Assembly (NCBI GenBank): GCA_030152405.1 | Contig: JASLJL010000224.1 | Span: 1-9,881, forward strand | Direction of reading: 5' to 3' | Length of the DNA: 9,881 nt | DNA from: Gordonia sp. (in: high G+C Gram-positive bacteria) | GTDB taxonomy: Bacteria > Actinomycetota > Actinomycetes > Mycobacteriales > Mycobacteriaceae | In this document: piece after piece, positions 1 to 5,286 of the stretch | Numbering within the stretch: position 1 is the first letter of the stretch | Layout: every line of letters starts with the position of its first letter | Position numbers and translations under genes: made by a program | Notes under the pieces: generated by a model | The model's input: only the letters and a program-made list of their open reading frames with translations | Database searches by the model: none | Told to the model about the DNA's origin: nothing

Positions 1-410
1 TGCAGGTTCACCCGCCTGCCGATCTCGTTGTTGGTGCGCATGCTGTGCAGCGACGGGACCTGGCCGGTGTAGATCACCATGTCCCCGTCCAGGACGGCGA
101 GGCTGGCCGTCTCCGACAACTCGTCGACGAGCGACTGGAGAACCGGTCCGGCCACTGCTCCGAGCTGACGGTTGGCGACCTCCCCCAGACGGATCAGTCG
201 TGGACCGAGTGAGTATCGGCGATTCGGCAGCTGACGGACGTACCCGATGCCGACCAGCGTCCGCAGGAGACGGTGAATCGTCGGCGGCGGAAGTGGCGAC
301 TCCGCCGACAGCTCCGTCAGCGAGCACTCCCCGCCCGCCCGTCCGATGAGCTCCATCAGCTCGAACGCACGCTCCACCGACTGCACGCCACCCGATTTGG
401 AATCCGCCAT
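1..410 (-). CDS. IclR-family transcriptional regulator, AllR-like (3' end cut by window)
   Basis: Probable repressor of the allantoin genes in this window. Translating the minus strand from ATG at 410 gives 136 residues with no stop before the window edge; family members are about 250 aa, so roughly the C-terminal 45% is missing. Residues 9-70 form the winged helix-turn-helix (GGVQSVERAFELMELI, then a helix with PTIHRLLRTL at 43-52, then the wing YVRQLPNRRYSLGPRL). From about residue 85 the effector-binding domain begins (TASLAVLDGDMVIYTGQVPS). IclR proteins bind inverted repeats as dimers or tetramers and respond to small metabolites; in allantoin loci the AllR type senses glyoxylate or allantoin. 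That ligand is inferred from the neighbours here. The gene diverges from the DUF6986 gene across 165 bp holding two palindromes. One (439-453) lies 28 bp upstream of this start, which suggests autoregulation. The ribosome site is weak (AGG four bases before ATG). Confidence 0.9.
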   Translation of the reverse strand, partial: MADSKSGGVQSVERAFELMELIGRAGGECSLTELSAESPLPPPTIHRLLRTLVGIGYVRQLPNRRYSLGPRLIRLGEVANRQLGAVAGPVLQSLVDELSETASLAVLDGDMVIYTGQVPSLHSMRTNNEIGRRVNL

Positions 411-438
411 GCGGCCTATTCAACACCGCCAGAAATCG

Positions 439-453
439 TTCCGCAATGCGGAA
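439..453. promoter_or_regulatory. Predicted AllR/IclR operator, copy 1
   Basis: A perfect 7-bp inverted repeat with a 1-nt centre, TTCCGCAATGCGGAA, lies between the divergent regulator and the DUF6986 gene. It matches two further sites at 5113-5127 and 5245-5259 (joint consensus TTCCRCNNTGMGGAA), and all three sit in promoter regions of allantoin genes. The TTCC/GGAA arms resemble known IclR-family boxes. The identity of the binding protein is inferred from linkage. Confidence 0.7.
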
Positions 454-483
454 TCGGTCATCCGGTGATTGCGCGGCGTTTCC

Positions 484-513
484 TTGTGCATTCGCACCCC
501 TTCACACTAAACT
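484..513 (+). promoter_or_regulatory. Possible promoter of the DUF6986-ureidoglycine aminohydrolase operon
   Basis: A -35-like TTGTGC (484-489) and a -10-like TAAACT (508-513, fits TAnnnT) are separated by 18 bp. Transcription would start near 520, immediately before the palindrome at 522-537, so a repressor bound there would block initiation. The -35 is only a partial match, so this is a moderate call. Confidence 0.4.
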
Positions 514-521
514 CCACCATG

Positions 522-537
522 TGGAATTTTGATTCCG
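522..537. promoter_or_regulatory. Predicted IclR-type operator, second box type
   Basis: The sequence TGGAATTTTGATTCCG contains an inverted GGAAT/ATTCC pair around a 4-nt centre. It has the same layout (TGGAAT-N5-TTCCG) as the minus strand of 5138-5123 upstream of the permease. It sits just downstream of the predicted start of transcription and upstream of the ribosome site of the DUF6986 gene, a typical position for repression. Confidence 0.6.
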
Positions 538-560
538 TAGGAGCACGACACACGATCCCC

Positions 561-567
561 GGGGAGG
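561..567 (+). promoter_or_regulatory. Ribosome binding site that fixes the DUF6986 start
   Basis: GGGGAGG lies 8 nt before the GTG at 576. The open frame extends far upstream (to 273, inside the regulator on the other strand), and an in-frame ATG exists at 519, but neither has a comparable site. The family's N-terminal sequence also begins with the residues encoded from 576. Confidence 0.75.
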
Positions 568-575
568 CCACCACC

Positions 576-1862
576 GTGACACGACATCTCGACGACGCCC
601 TGCTCGCCGGCGTCGACCGGCGTCTCGCCCAGGCCGACGCCGACCTCGCGACGCGGTACCCCGGCGACGACGGTCGGCGTCAGCCGATCCACACCGTCTA
701 TCTGCCCGGCGATCGGTACACCCCCGACATGCCCCGGGAATGGGGCGCGGTGGCCCTCGAAGCGGCACGGAATGCGGGCGGGCTGGACGCCGTGGCGGCT
801 CTCGTCGGAGCCTCGACAAGCCCAGACTCGGCACCGGAGAAGCTCGCCGAACTCGTCGCGCACAAGCTGACGACCGAGCCCATCGAAGATCTCCGCATCG
901 ACTTCGAAGACGGATACGGCACCCGCGACGACGCGGTCGAAGACGCCGACGTCGCGGCCGCCGTCGCCAACCTGCGCTCTGCGCTGGACGCGGGCACGGC
1001 CACCCCGTTCGTCGGCACCAGGTTCAAATGCTTCGAGGCTCCGACCCGACGGCGCGGTCTCCGTACCCTCGATCTCTTCGTCGGCGGCCTGGTCGAGTCA
1101 GGCGGACTGCCCGACGGCCTCACCCTGACCCTTCCCAAGGTGACGTCCGTCGACCAAGTCGAGGCGATGGTGGAGGTCGCCTGTGCACTGGAGACGGCCC
1201 ACGGTCTGCCCTCCGGACGCATCCGCTTCGAGGTCCAGGTCGAGACTCCCCAGGCGATCCTCGGCGCCGACGGAACCGCTCCCGTCGCCCGCATGATCCA
1301 CGTCGGCGACGGCCGCGTCAGCTCGCTGCACTACGGAACCTACGACTACTCGGCGTCGCTCGGCATCGCGGCGGCCTATCAGTCGATGGAGCATCCCGTC
1401 GCCGACCACGCCAAGAACGTCATGCAGCTCGCCGTCGCCGGAACCGGCGTCCACATGTCCGACGGATCGACCAACATCCTGCCGATCGGCGACGACGAGA
1501 CGATCGCCGCCGCGTGGAAGCTGCACGCACGTCTGGTCCGTCGCCACCTCGAGCGCGGCGTCTACCAGGGCTGGGACCTGCATCCGGCGCAGCTGGTGAC
1601 TCGATTTCTCGCCACCTACGCGTTCTACCGGGACGGCTTCGGACCCGCCGCGGCCCGCCTCCGCAATTACATGCACAAGCTCGATTCGACGATCCTCGAC
1701 GAGCCCGCCACCGCACGAGCCCTCGCCAACGTCATCAACCGCGGCGTGGTCTGCGGAGCGGTGACCGTCGACGAAGTCGAGTCGGCGACCGACCTTTCGA
1801 TGTCCACCGTCCGCGACACCGCCCTTGTCCGCGCGACCACCACAACCAGGAGAGACCAGTGA
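576..1862 (+). CDS. DUF6986 family protein, HpcH/HpaI-CitE-like aldolase/lyase
   Basis: The product is 428 aa from GTG 576. Function is not established. The fold family (HpcH/HpaI aldolase, citrate lyase beta, malyl-CoA lyase) makes or breaks C-C bonds next to 2-oxo acids such as glyoxylate, using Mg2+. Visible signatures in order: TVYLPGDRY (40-48, like the VPGNR strand of CitE), LRIDFEDGYG (106-115), RFKCFEAP (149-156), LPKV (186-189), EVQVETPQAI (219-228, with Glu223 a likely metal ligand), HYGTYDYSASLGI (252-264, with Asp257 equivalent to the second metal ligand) and YQGWDLHPAQL (330-340). It lacks the short CitE length (about 290 aa) and carries extra N- and C-terminal sequence. The TGA overlaps the GTG of the ureidoglycine aminohydrolase (GTGA, 1859-1862), so the two are translationally coupled. 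I infer a role at ureidoglycolate or glyoxylate. Some annotations name this family simply 'aldolase'. Confidence 0.85.
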   Translation: MTRHLDDALLAGVDRRLAQADADLATRYPGDDGRRQPIHTVYLPGDRYTPDMPREWGAVALEAARNAGGLDAVAALVGASTSPDSAPEKLAELVAHKLTTEPIEDLRIDFEDGYGTRDDAVEDADVAAAVANLRSALDAGTATPFVGTRFKCFEAPTRRRGLRTLDLFVGGLVESGGLPDGLTLTLPKVTSVDQVEAMVEVACALETAHGLPSGRIRFEVQVETPQAILGADGTAPVARMIHVGDGRVSSLHYGTYDYSASLGIAAAYQSMEHPVADHAKNVMQLAVAGTGVHMSDGSTNILPIGDDETIAAAWKLHARLVRRHLERGVYQGWDLHPAQLVTRFLATYAFYRDGFGPAAARLRNYMHKLDSTILDEPATARALANVINRGVVCGAVTVDEVESATDLSMSTVRDTALVRATTTTRRDQ

Positions 1863-2674
1863 CTTCAGCGTCGTACTACACGCCCCGCGGCGGACTGCCC
1901 CCGCAGACCGATCTGCTCACCGATCGCGCGATCGTCACCGAGGCATACACGGTGATCCCCCGCGGTGTGCTCTCCGACATCGTGACCTCGGTGTTCCCCG
2001 AGTGGACCAACACTCGCGCGTGGATCATCAACCGTCCTGTCGCAGGCGGCGCGACGACGTTCTTCCAGGCCATTGTCGAGGTGGCGCCGGGCGGCGGCGC
2101 CCAGCGTCCCGAGCCGCAGGCCGAGGTCGAGGGCTTCCTGTTCCTGACGTCGGGCGCACTGACGGTCACCGCCGGCGAACAGACCGAGACGCTCACCGAG
2201 GGCGGGTTCGCCTACCTCCCCGCGGGCATCGAGTGGTCGGCGGACAACAACGGCGACGCCGACGCCACGTTCGTCTGGATCCGCAAGCGCTACGAGCCCG
2301 CCGCGGGTCACACCCCGTCGGTGAAGTTCGGCAATGAACAGGACATCGAGCCCTCGGCCATGCCCGGCACCGACGGCAAGTGGCGCACCACGCGCATGCT
2401 CGATCCCCAGGATCTCGCGTACGACATGCACGTCAACGTCGTCACGTTCGAGCCCGGCGCGACCATCCCGTTCGCCGAGACCCATGTGATGGAACACGGA
2501 CTGCTCATGCTCGAAGGCAAGGCCGTCTATCACCTCAACGGCGACTGGGTGGAAGTCCAAGAGGGCGACTACCTGTCGCTGCGCGCCTTCTGCCCGCAGG
2601 CCTGCTACGCGGGTGGACCGTCGAACTTCCGTTACCTCCTCTACAAGGACGTCAACCGCCAGATCACGCTCTGA
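1859..2674 (+). CDS. allE: (S)-ureidoglycine aminohydrolase (bicupin)
   Basis: Converts (S)-2-ureidoglycine to (S)-ureidoglycolate and ammonia, the step after allantoate amidohydrolase in allantoin breakdown; it acts in the cytosol. The product is 271 aa, close to E. coli AllE/YlbA (about 260). The GTG start at 1859 overlaps the upstream stop and has AGGAG six bases before it. The N-terminal cupin spans roughly residues 60-145 (QAIVEVAPGGGAQRPEPQAEVEGF). The C-terminal catalytic cupin spans about 190-265. In it, PFAETHVMEHGLLMLEG supplies the expected Mn2+ ligands Glu207, His209 and His213, and FCPQACYAGG supplies Gln247. All four ligands known from the plant and E. coli enzymes are therefore present, so the protein should be active. 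Its frame stays open far upstream within the DUF6986 gene, but that stretch is low-complexity Arg-rich translation. A strong terminator follows 13 bp after the stop. Confidence 0.95.
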   Translation: MTSASYYTPRGGLPPQTDLLTDRAIVTEAYTVIPRGVLSDIVTSVFPEWTNTRAWIINRPVAGGATTFFQAIVEVAPGGGAQRPEPQAEVEGFLFLTSGALTVTAGEQTETLTEGGFAYLPAGIEWSADNNGDADATFVWIRKRYEPAAGHTPSVKFGNEQDIEPSAMPGTDGKWRTTRMLDPQDLAYDMHVNVVTFEPGATIPFAETHVMEHGLLMLEGKAVYHLNGDWVEVQEGDYLSLRAFCPQACYAGGPSNFRYLLYKDVNRQITL

Positions 2675-2687
2675 CGCCCCCACAGAC

Positions 2688-2722
2688 ACTGCCCGGCACG
2701 CGACAGCGTGCCGGGCAGTTTC
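2688..2722 (+). terminator. Intrinsic terminator of the DUF6986-allE operon
   Basis: A perfect 14-bp stem (ACTGCCCGGCACGC, loop GACA, then its exact complement, 2688-2719) begins 13 bp after the allE stop and runs into TTT. The T-run is short, as is usual in actinobacteria, but the stem is very stable. Confidence 0.85.
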
Positions 2723-2754
2723 CATCTCGACTCCGCTCGATCAAGCAGGCCGCG

Positions 2755-2802
2755 ACATGACGAAGCCGGGCACCTGGGAGGTGGTTCCCGGCTTCGTCGT
2801 GT
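2755..2802 (-). terminator. Hairpin terminator of the permease-racemase operon
   Basis: An 11-bp perfect stem, ACGAAGCCGGG (2760-2770) with CCCGGCTTCGT (2787-2797), is extended outward by a few pairs with one G-T wobble. An inner CACC/GGTG stem (2771-2774 with 2780-2783) caps it. It begins 13 bp beyond the racemase stop on the minus strand. There is no U-tract on that side, so termination may depend on the stem alone; the direction is inferred from position. Confidence 0.65.
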
Positions 2803-2815
2803 GGGGGTGGGACAG

Positions 2816-3538
2816 TCAGATCTGGAAAGGCCAGCCGACGACCTTCTTCTCGCGAGGCTTCGCGTAGGTGCGGACCTTCGACGTGGACAGGCCCATGCGG
2901 ACGAGGCCTTCCGCGATCGTCACCGCGGAGCGCACGCCGTCGACGATCGGCACGCCCGTCGCCGCGCGCACTCGGTCCTCGAGTTCGGCCATTCCGCCGC
3001 AGCCCAGGCAGATCACTTCCGCGTGGTCGACTTCGACGGCCTCACGCGACTGCGCGACGATCGCCTCGACTGCGCGATCGGGATCGGACTCGAGTTCGAG
3101 GACGCCCAGCCCCGACGCGCGGACCGACGCACAGCGAGCGTCGAGCCCGGCGAGCTTGAGTCGATCCTCGATCAGCGGAACCGTGCGGTCGAGCGTCGTG
3201 ACGACCGAGTACTTGTGGCCCAGGTACATCGCGGTCGACGCGGCGGCCTCCGTGATGTCGACCACCGGGACGTCGAGCAGTTCCTGGAGACCCTCGCGTC
3301 CGTGTTCGCCGTATCCGGCCTGGATGACGGCGTCGAACGGTTCAGGGTAGGACGTGATCGCATCCATCACCGCGATGGCGGCGAGGTAGCTCTCGAAGTT
3401 GCCCTCACACGAGTCCGCGCCGAAACGCGGGGTGATTCCGACGATCTCGGTTCCGGGCGAGGCGACGCCGCGTGCCGATTCGGCGATGGCGTCGGTCATG
3501 GACTGCGTCGTGTTGACGTTGGCTACGAGGATTCTCAT
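2816..3538 (-). CDS. Asp/Glu/hydantoin racemase-superfamily protein, allantoin-locus type
   Basis: The product is 240 aa from ATG 3538, with GGAG five bases before the start; that site overlaps the permease stop, so the two are coupled (7-bp gap). The N-terminus MRILVANVNTTQSMT is typical of hydantoin/allantoin racemases (HyuE, HpxA), as are the length and the C-terminal ICLGCGGMAELEDRV (176-190). Cys180 there matches one of the two catalytic cysteines. The place of the other Cys (about residue 75 to 80, normally in a motif like ACFGDPG) reads QAGYGEHGREG, so it is Gly75. Two-base racemases need both thiols. A Gly/Cys pair is the arrangement of arylmalonate decarboxylase, which works with one cysteine. 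The neighbourhood suggests action on allantoin or a downstream ureido compound, but simple racemase activity is doubtful. Superfamily assignment is firm; substrate and reaction are not. Confidence 0.85.
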   Translation of the reverse strand: MRILVANVNTTQSMTDAIAESARGVASPGTEIVGITPRFGADSCEGNFESYLAAIAVMDAITSYPEPFDAVIQAGYGEHGREGLQELLDVPVVDITEAAASTAMYLGHKYSVVTTLDRTVPLIEDRLKLAGLDARCASVRASGLGVLELESDPDRAVEAIVAQSREAVEVDHAEVICLGCGGMAELEDRVRAATGVPIVDGVRSAVTIAEGLVRMGLSTSKVRTYAKPREKKVVGWPFQI

Positions 3539-3545
3539 GACGCTC

Positions 3546-5039
3546 CTAGTGGGTGCTCTTGACGGCGATCTCTTCGCCGGACACGTCGTGGAACGGGCCC
3601 TTGCGATCGGCCACGGCGAGGTAGACCAGCGCGCCGAGGCCGGCACCGATGAACCAGGAGAACTCGGAGACCGATTCGAATGCCGGGACGAAGGCCAGCA
3701 GCAGCGCGATGATCGCGGTCACCACGAACGCGACGACGGCTCGCGGGTTGACGCCCTTGGTGTAGTGGTAGTCGCCGTCGGCGTCCATCGAGAAGAGCGC
3801 GAGGACGTTGATCTTGCCGCGGCGGACCAGCCAGTAGTCGGCCATGACGATGCCGAACAGCGGGCCGAGCAGCGCGCCGAGGCCGCCGAGGAAGTAGTTG
3901 ATCACGGCGGGCGAGTTGTACAGGTTCCACGGGAGGATGACCAGTCCGATGACCGCGGAGACGAGTGCCGCGCGGCGGAAGTTCAGGACCTTCGGGAAGA
4001 GGTTGCTCAGCGCATAGATCGGAGCGACGAAGTTGGCCATCAGGTTCACCGCGACGGTGAGGATCAACAGCGCCAGGCAGGCCATGACGAGCAGGAAGGT
4101 GTTCGGAACGGTCTGCACGATGTCGGAGACCGACTCGATCACCTGTCCGTTGACCTTGAACTGGCCACCGGCGAGGACCACGACGATGCCGCCGAAGAGC
4201 AGCATGTTCAGCGGGATGCCGACGAAGTTGCCGCGGACGATCGAGCCCTTCGACTTGGCGTTGCGCGTGAAGTCGCAGAAGTTCAGGACGAAGGTGCCGT
4301 AGATGGCAACCCAGAGGCTGGCGCCGCCGATGATCTTCGACCACATCGCGCCGCCGGTCAGGCTGTCCGGGGTGGACCAGGCGATCGACCAGTCGGCGTT
4401 GCTGAGCATCCACACCGCGAGCGCGACCATCGTGATCAGGATGACGGGACCGGCGAAGGCCTCGTACTTGCGGATCATCTCCATGCCGTAGCTGACGATG
4501 ATCACCTGGATCACCCAGAGGCCGAGGAACGAGATCCAGCCGAGCGTCGACAGTCCGAGGAAGTCGTTCTCATCGAGAGTCGCGGCGGAGGGCGCGAGCG
4601 CGACGATCATGACGCGGAGCACGACCGACGCGAGGTACGTCTGGATTCCGAACCACGCGATCGCGACGACGCCGCGGATGAGTGCGGGCACCTGCGCGCC
4701 TCGGACACCGAACGAGATGCGGCTCATGACCGGGAACGGCACGCCCGTCTTCTCGCCCATGAAGCCCGACAGGTTCAGCAGCAGAAACAGGAACACGCCG
4801 CCGAGACCGAGGGCGAGGAGGATCTGCCAGCCGCCGAGGCCGAGGGCGAACAGGCCGAGCGCGAAACCGTAGTTGCCGAGGCTGTGGACGTCGTTGGCCC
4901 ACAGGGTGAAGATGCTGTACGCGTTCCAGCGTCGCCCTTCGCGTTTCGTGGGTGCCAAGTCGGGGTTGTACAGCTCCGGACTCGGCTCGAATCCGGACTC
5001 CTTGACGGGTGACACCGTCTCGGTCATCTCTGTGCTCAT
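3546..5039 (-). CDS. NCS1-family permease, probable allantoin transporter
   Basis: Cytoplasmic-membrane secondary transporter of the nucleobase:cation symporter-1 family, predicted to import allantoin for AllB. The product is 497 aa from ATG 5039, the usual family size. A hydrophilic N-terminus (1-37) ends in GRRWNAYSIFTLWANDVHSLGNYGFALGLF, a strong NCS1 signature in helix 1. About twelve hydrophobic segments follow, with conserved PFPVMSRISFGVRGA after helix 2 (near 105-120), a central NFCDFTRNAKSKGSIVRGNFVGIP loop, and LPWNLY before the late helices. The C-terminus is short and charged. The start is uncertain: no Shine-Dalgarno precedes ATG 5039, whose upstream bases read CCTCCC, and ATG 5027 is an alternative. 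The frame stays open to 5402, but that extension crosses the operators and is unlikely. Hydantoin or purine uptake is possible, though the operon partner and linked allB favour allantoin. Confidence 0.9.
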   Translation of the reverse strand: MSTEMTETVSPVKESGFEPSPELYNPDLAPTKREGRRWNAYSIFTLWANDVHSLGNYGFALGLFALGLGGWQILLALGLGGVFLFLLLNLSGFMGEKTGVPFPVMSRISFGVRGAQVPALIRGVVAIAWFGIQTYLASVVLRVMIVALAPSAATLDENDFLGLSTLGWISFLGLWVIQVIIVSYGMEMIRKYEAFAGPVILITMVALAVWMLSNADWSIAWSTPDSLTGGAMWSKIIGGASLWVAIYGTFVLNFCDFTRNAKSKGSIVRGNFVGIPLNMLLFGGIVVVLAGGQFKVNGQVIESVSDIVQTVPNTFLLVMACLALLILTVAVNLMANFVAPIYALSNLFPKVLNFRRAALVSAVIGLVILPWNLYNSPAVINYFLGGLGALLGPLFGIVMADYWLVRRGKINVLALFSMDADGDYHYTKGVNPRAVVAFVVTAIIALLLAFVPAFESVSEFSWFIGAGLGALVYLAVADRKGPFHDVSGEEIAVKSTH

Positions 5040-5064
5040 GGGAGGAACTTTCACGTTCGGGGCG

Positions 5065-5084
5065 ACGGTTCGTGAATCGACCGT
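5065..5084. other. Small hairpin in the permease leader
   Basis: ACGG pairs with CCGT, and TCG with CGA around a TGAAT loop, giving 7 bp with one bulged T. It lies about 25 bp upstream of the permease ATG inside the probable 5' untranslated leader. It could be an RNA structure or a further protein site; nothing else supports a role. Confidence 0.3.
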
Positions 5085-5112
5085 TCTGCTCGACTTCACG
5101 CGACTCGGCGCA

Positions 5113-5127
5113 TTCCACTCTGCGGAA
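5113..5127. promoter_or_regulatory. Predicted AllR/IclR operator, copy 2 (permease side)
   Basis: TTCCACTCTGCGGAA is identical to copy 1 (439-453) at 11 of 15 positions, including both TTCC/GGAA arms and the TGCGGAA half. It lies 74 bp upstream of the permease start on the minus strand. Its right GGAA half-site is shared with the overlapping box at 5123-5138, giving three half-sites TTCC-N7-GGAA-N6-TTCC, as expected for cooperative IclR binding. Confidence 0.65.
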
Positions 5128-5138
5128 AGAGTATTCCA
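5123..5138. promoter_or_regulatory. Predicted IclR-type operator, second box (permease side)
   Basis: Read on the minus strand this is TGGAATACTCTTTCCG, the same TGGAAT-N5-TTCCG layout as 522-537. It contains TACTCT (minus strand 5134-5129), which fits a TAnnnT -10 element. If that is the permease promoter, the operator would cover it. I did not find a convincing -35. Confidence 0.5.
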
Positions 5139-5192
5139 CAGACACGATAAGTAACGCGTACGATAGCGGGTTGTGTCAAGCTTCGCACCGCC

Positions 5193-5222
5193 TTGACCCG
5201 TGTTCGCCGTCACATCTACCAT
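5193..5222 (+). promoter_or_regulatory. Predicted promoter of allB
   Basis: TTGACC (5193-5198, five of six consensus bases) and TACCAT (5217-5222, fits TAnnnT) are separated by 18 bp. Transcription would begin near 5229, about 16 bp before operator copy 3, so bound repressor would block elongation or initiation. A perfect inverted repeat GTCAAG-N11-CTTGAC (5175-5197) overlaps the -35 and could be a site for another regulator. Confidence 0.55.
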
Positions 5223-5244
5223 TTTCCATTGAGCAGACTTCGAG

Positions 5245-5259
5245 TTCCACGATGAGGAA
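5245..5259. promoter_or_regulatory. Predicted AllR/IclR operator, copy 3 (allB side)
   Basis: TTCCACGATGAGGAA, flanked by G and C that extend the arms to 5 bp (GTTCC/GGAAC). It fits the same 15-mer as copies 1 and 2 and sits between the predicted allB promoter and its ribosome site (AAGGAG, 5272-5277). Confidence 0.65.
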
Positions 5260-5286
5260 CTTTCATCTCGTAAGGAGACGCCGCCC

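Noticed and set aside
273..575. Upstream extension of the DUF6986 reading frame to 273 (or ATG 519)
   Set aside because: The extension overlaps the divergent regulator gene, translates to Arg-rich low-complexity sequence and lacks a ribosome site. GTG 576 has GGGGAGG at 8 nt and matches the expected N-terminus.
740..1858. Upstream in-frame extension of the ureidoglycine aminohydrolase, suggesting a long fusion protein
   Set aside because: The added sequence is Arg/Pro-rich shadow translation of the DUF6986 gene. The GTG at 1859 with AGGAG gives a full-length bicupin.
1865..2725. Antisense open frame of 286 codons opposite allE
   Set aside because: Open only because high GC removes stops; no family resemblance, while the plus strand has a complete enzyme with all metal ligands.
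3399..5012. Plus-strand open frame of 537 codons opposite the permease
   Set aside because: Composition is extreme Asp/Glu/Arg/His typical of the complement of membrane-protein codons; no domain seen.
5151..5178. Possible GlnR-type nitrogen box (GTAAC-N6-GATAG-N6-GTGTC) upstream of allB
   Set aside because: The 11-bp periodicity is suggestive for a nitrogen-source locus, but only the first half-site matches well. Too weak to list as a site.
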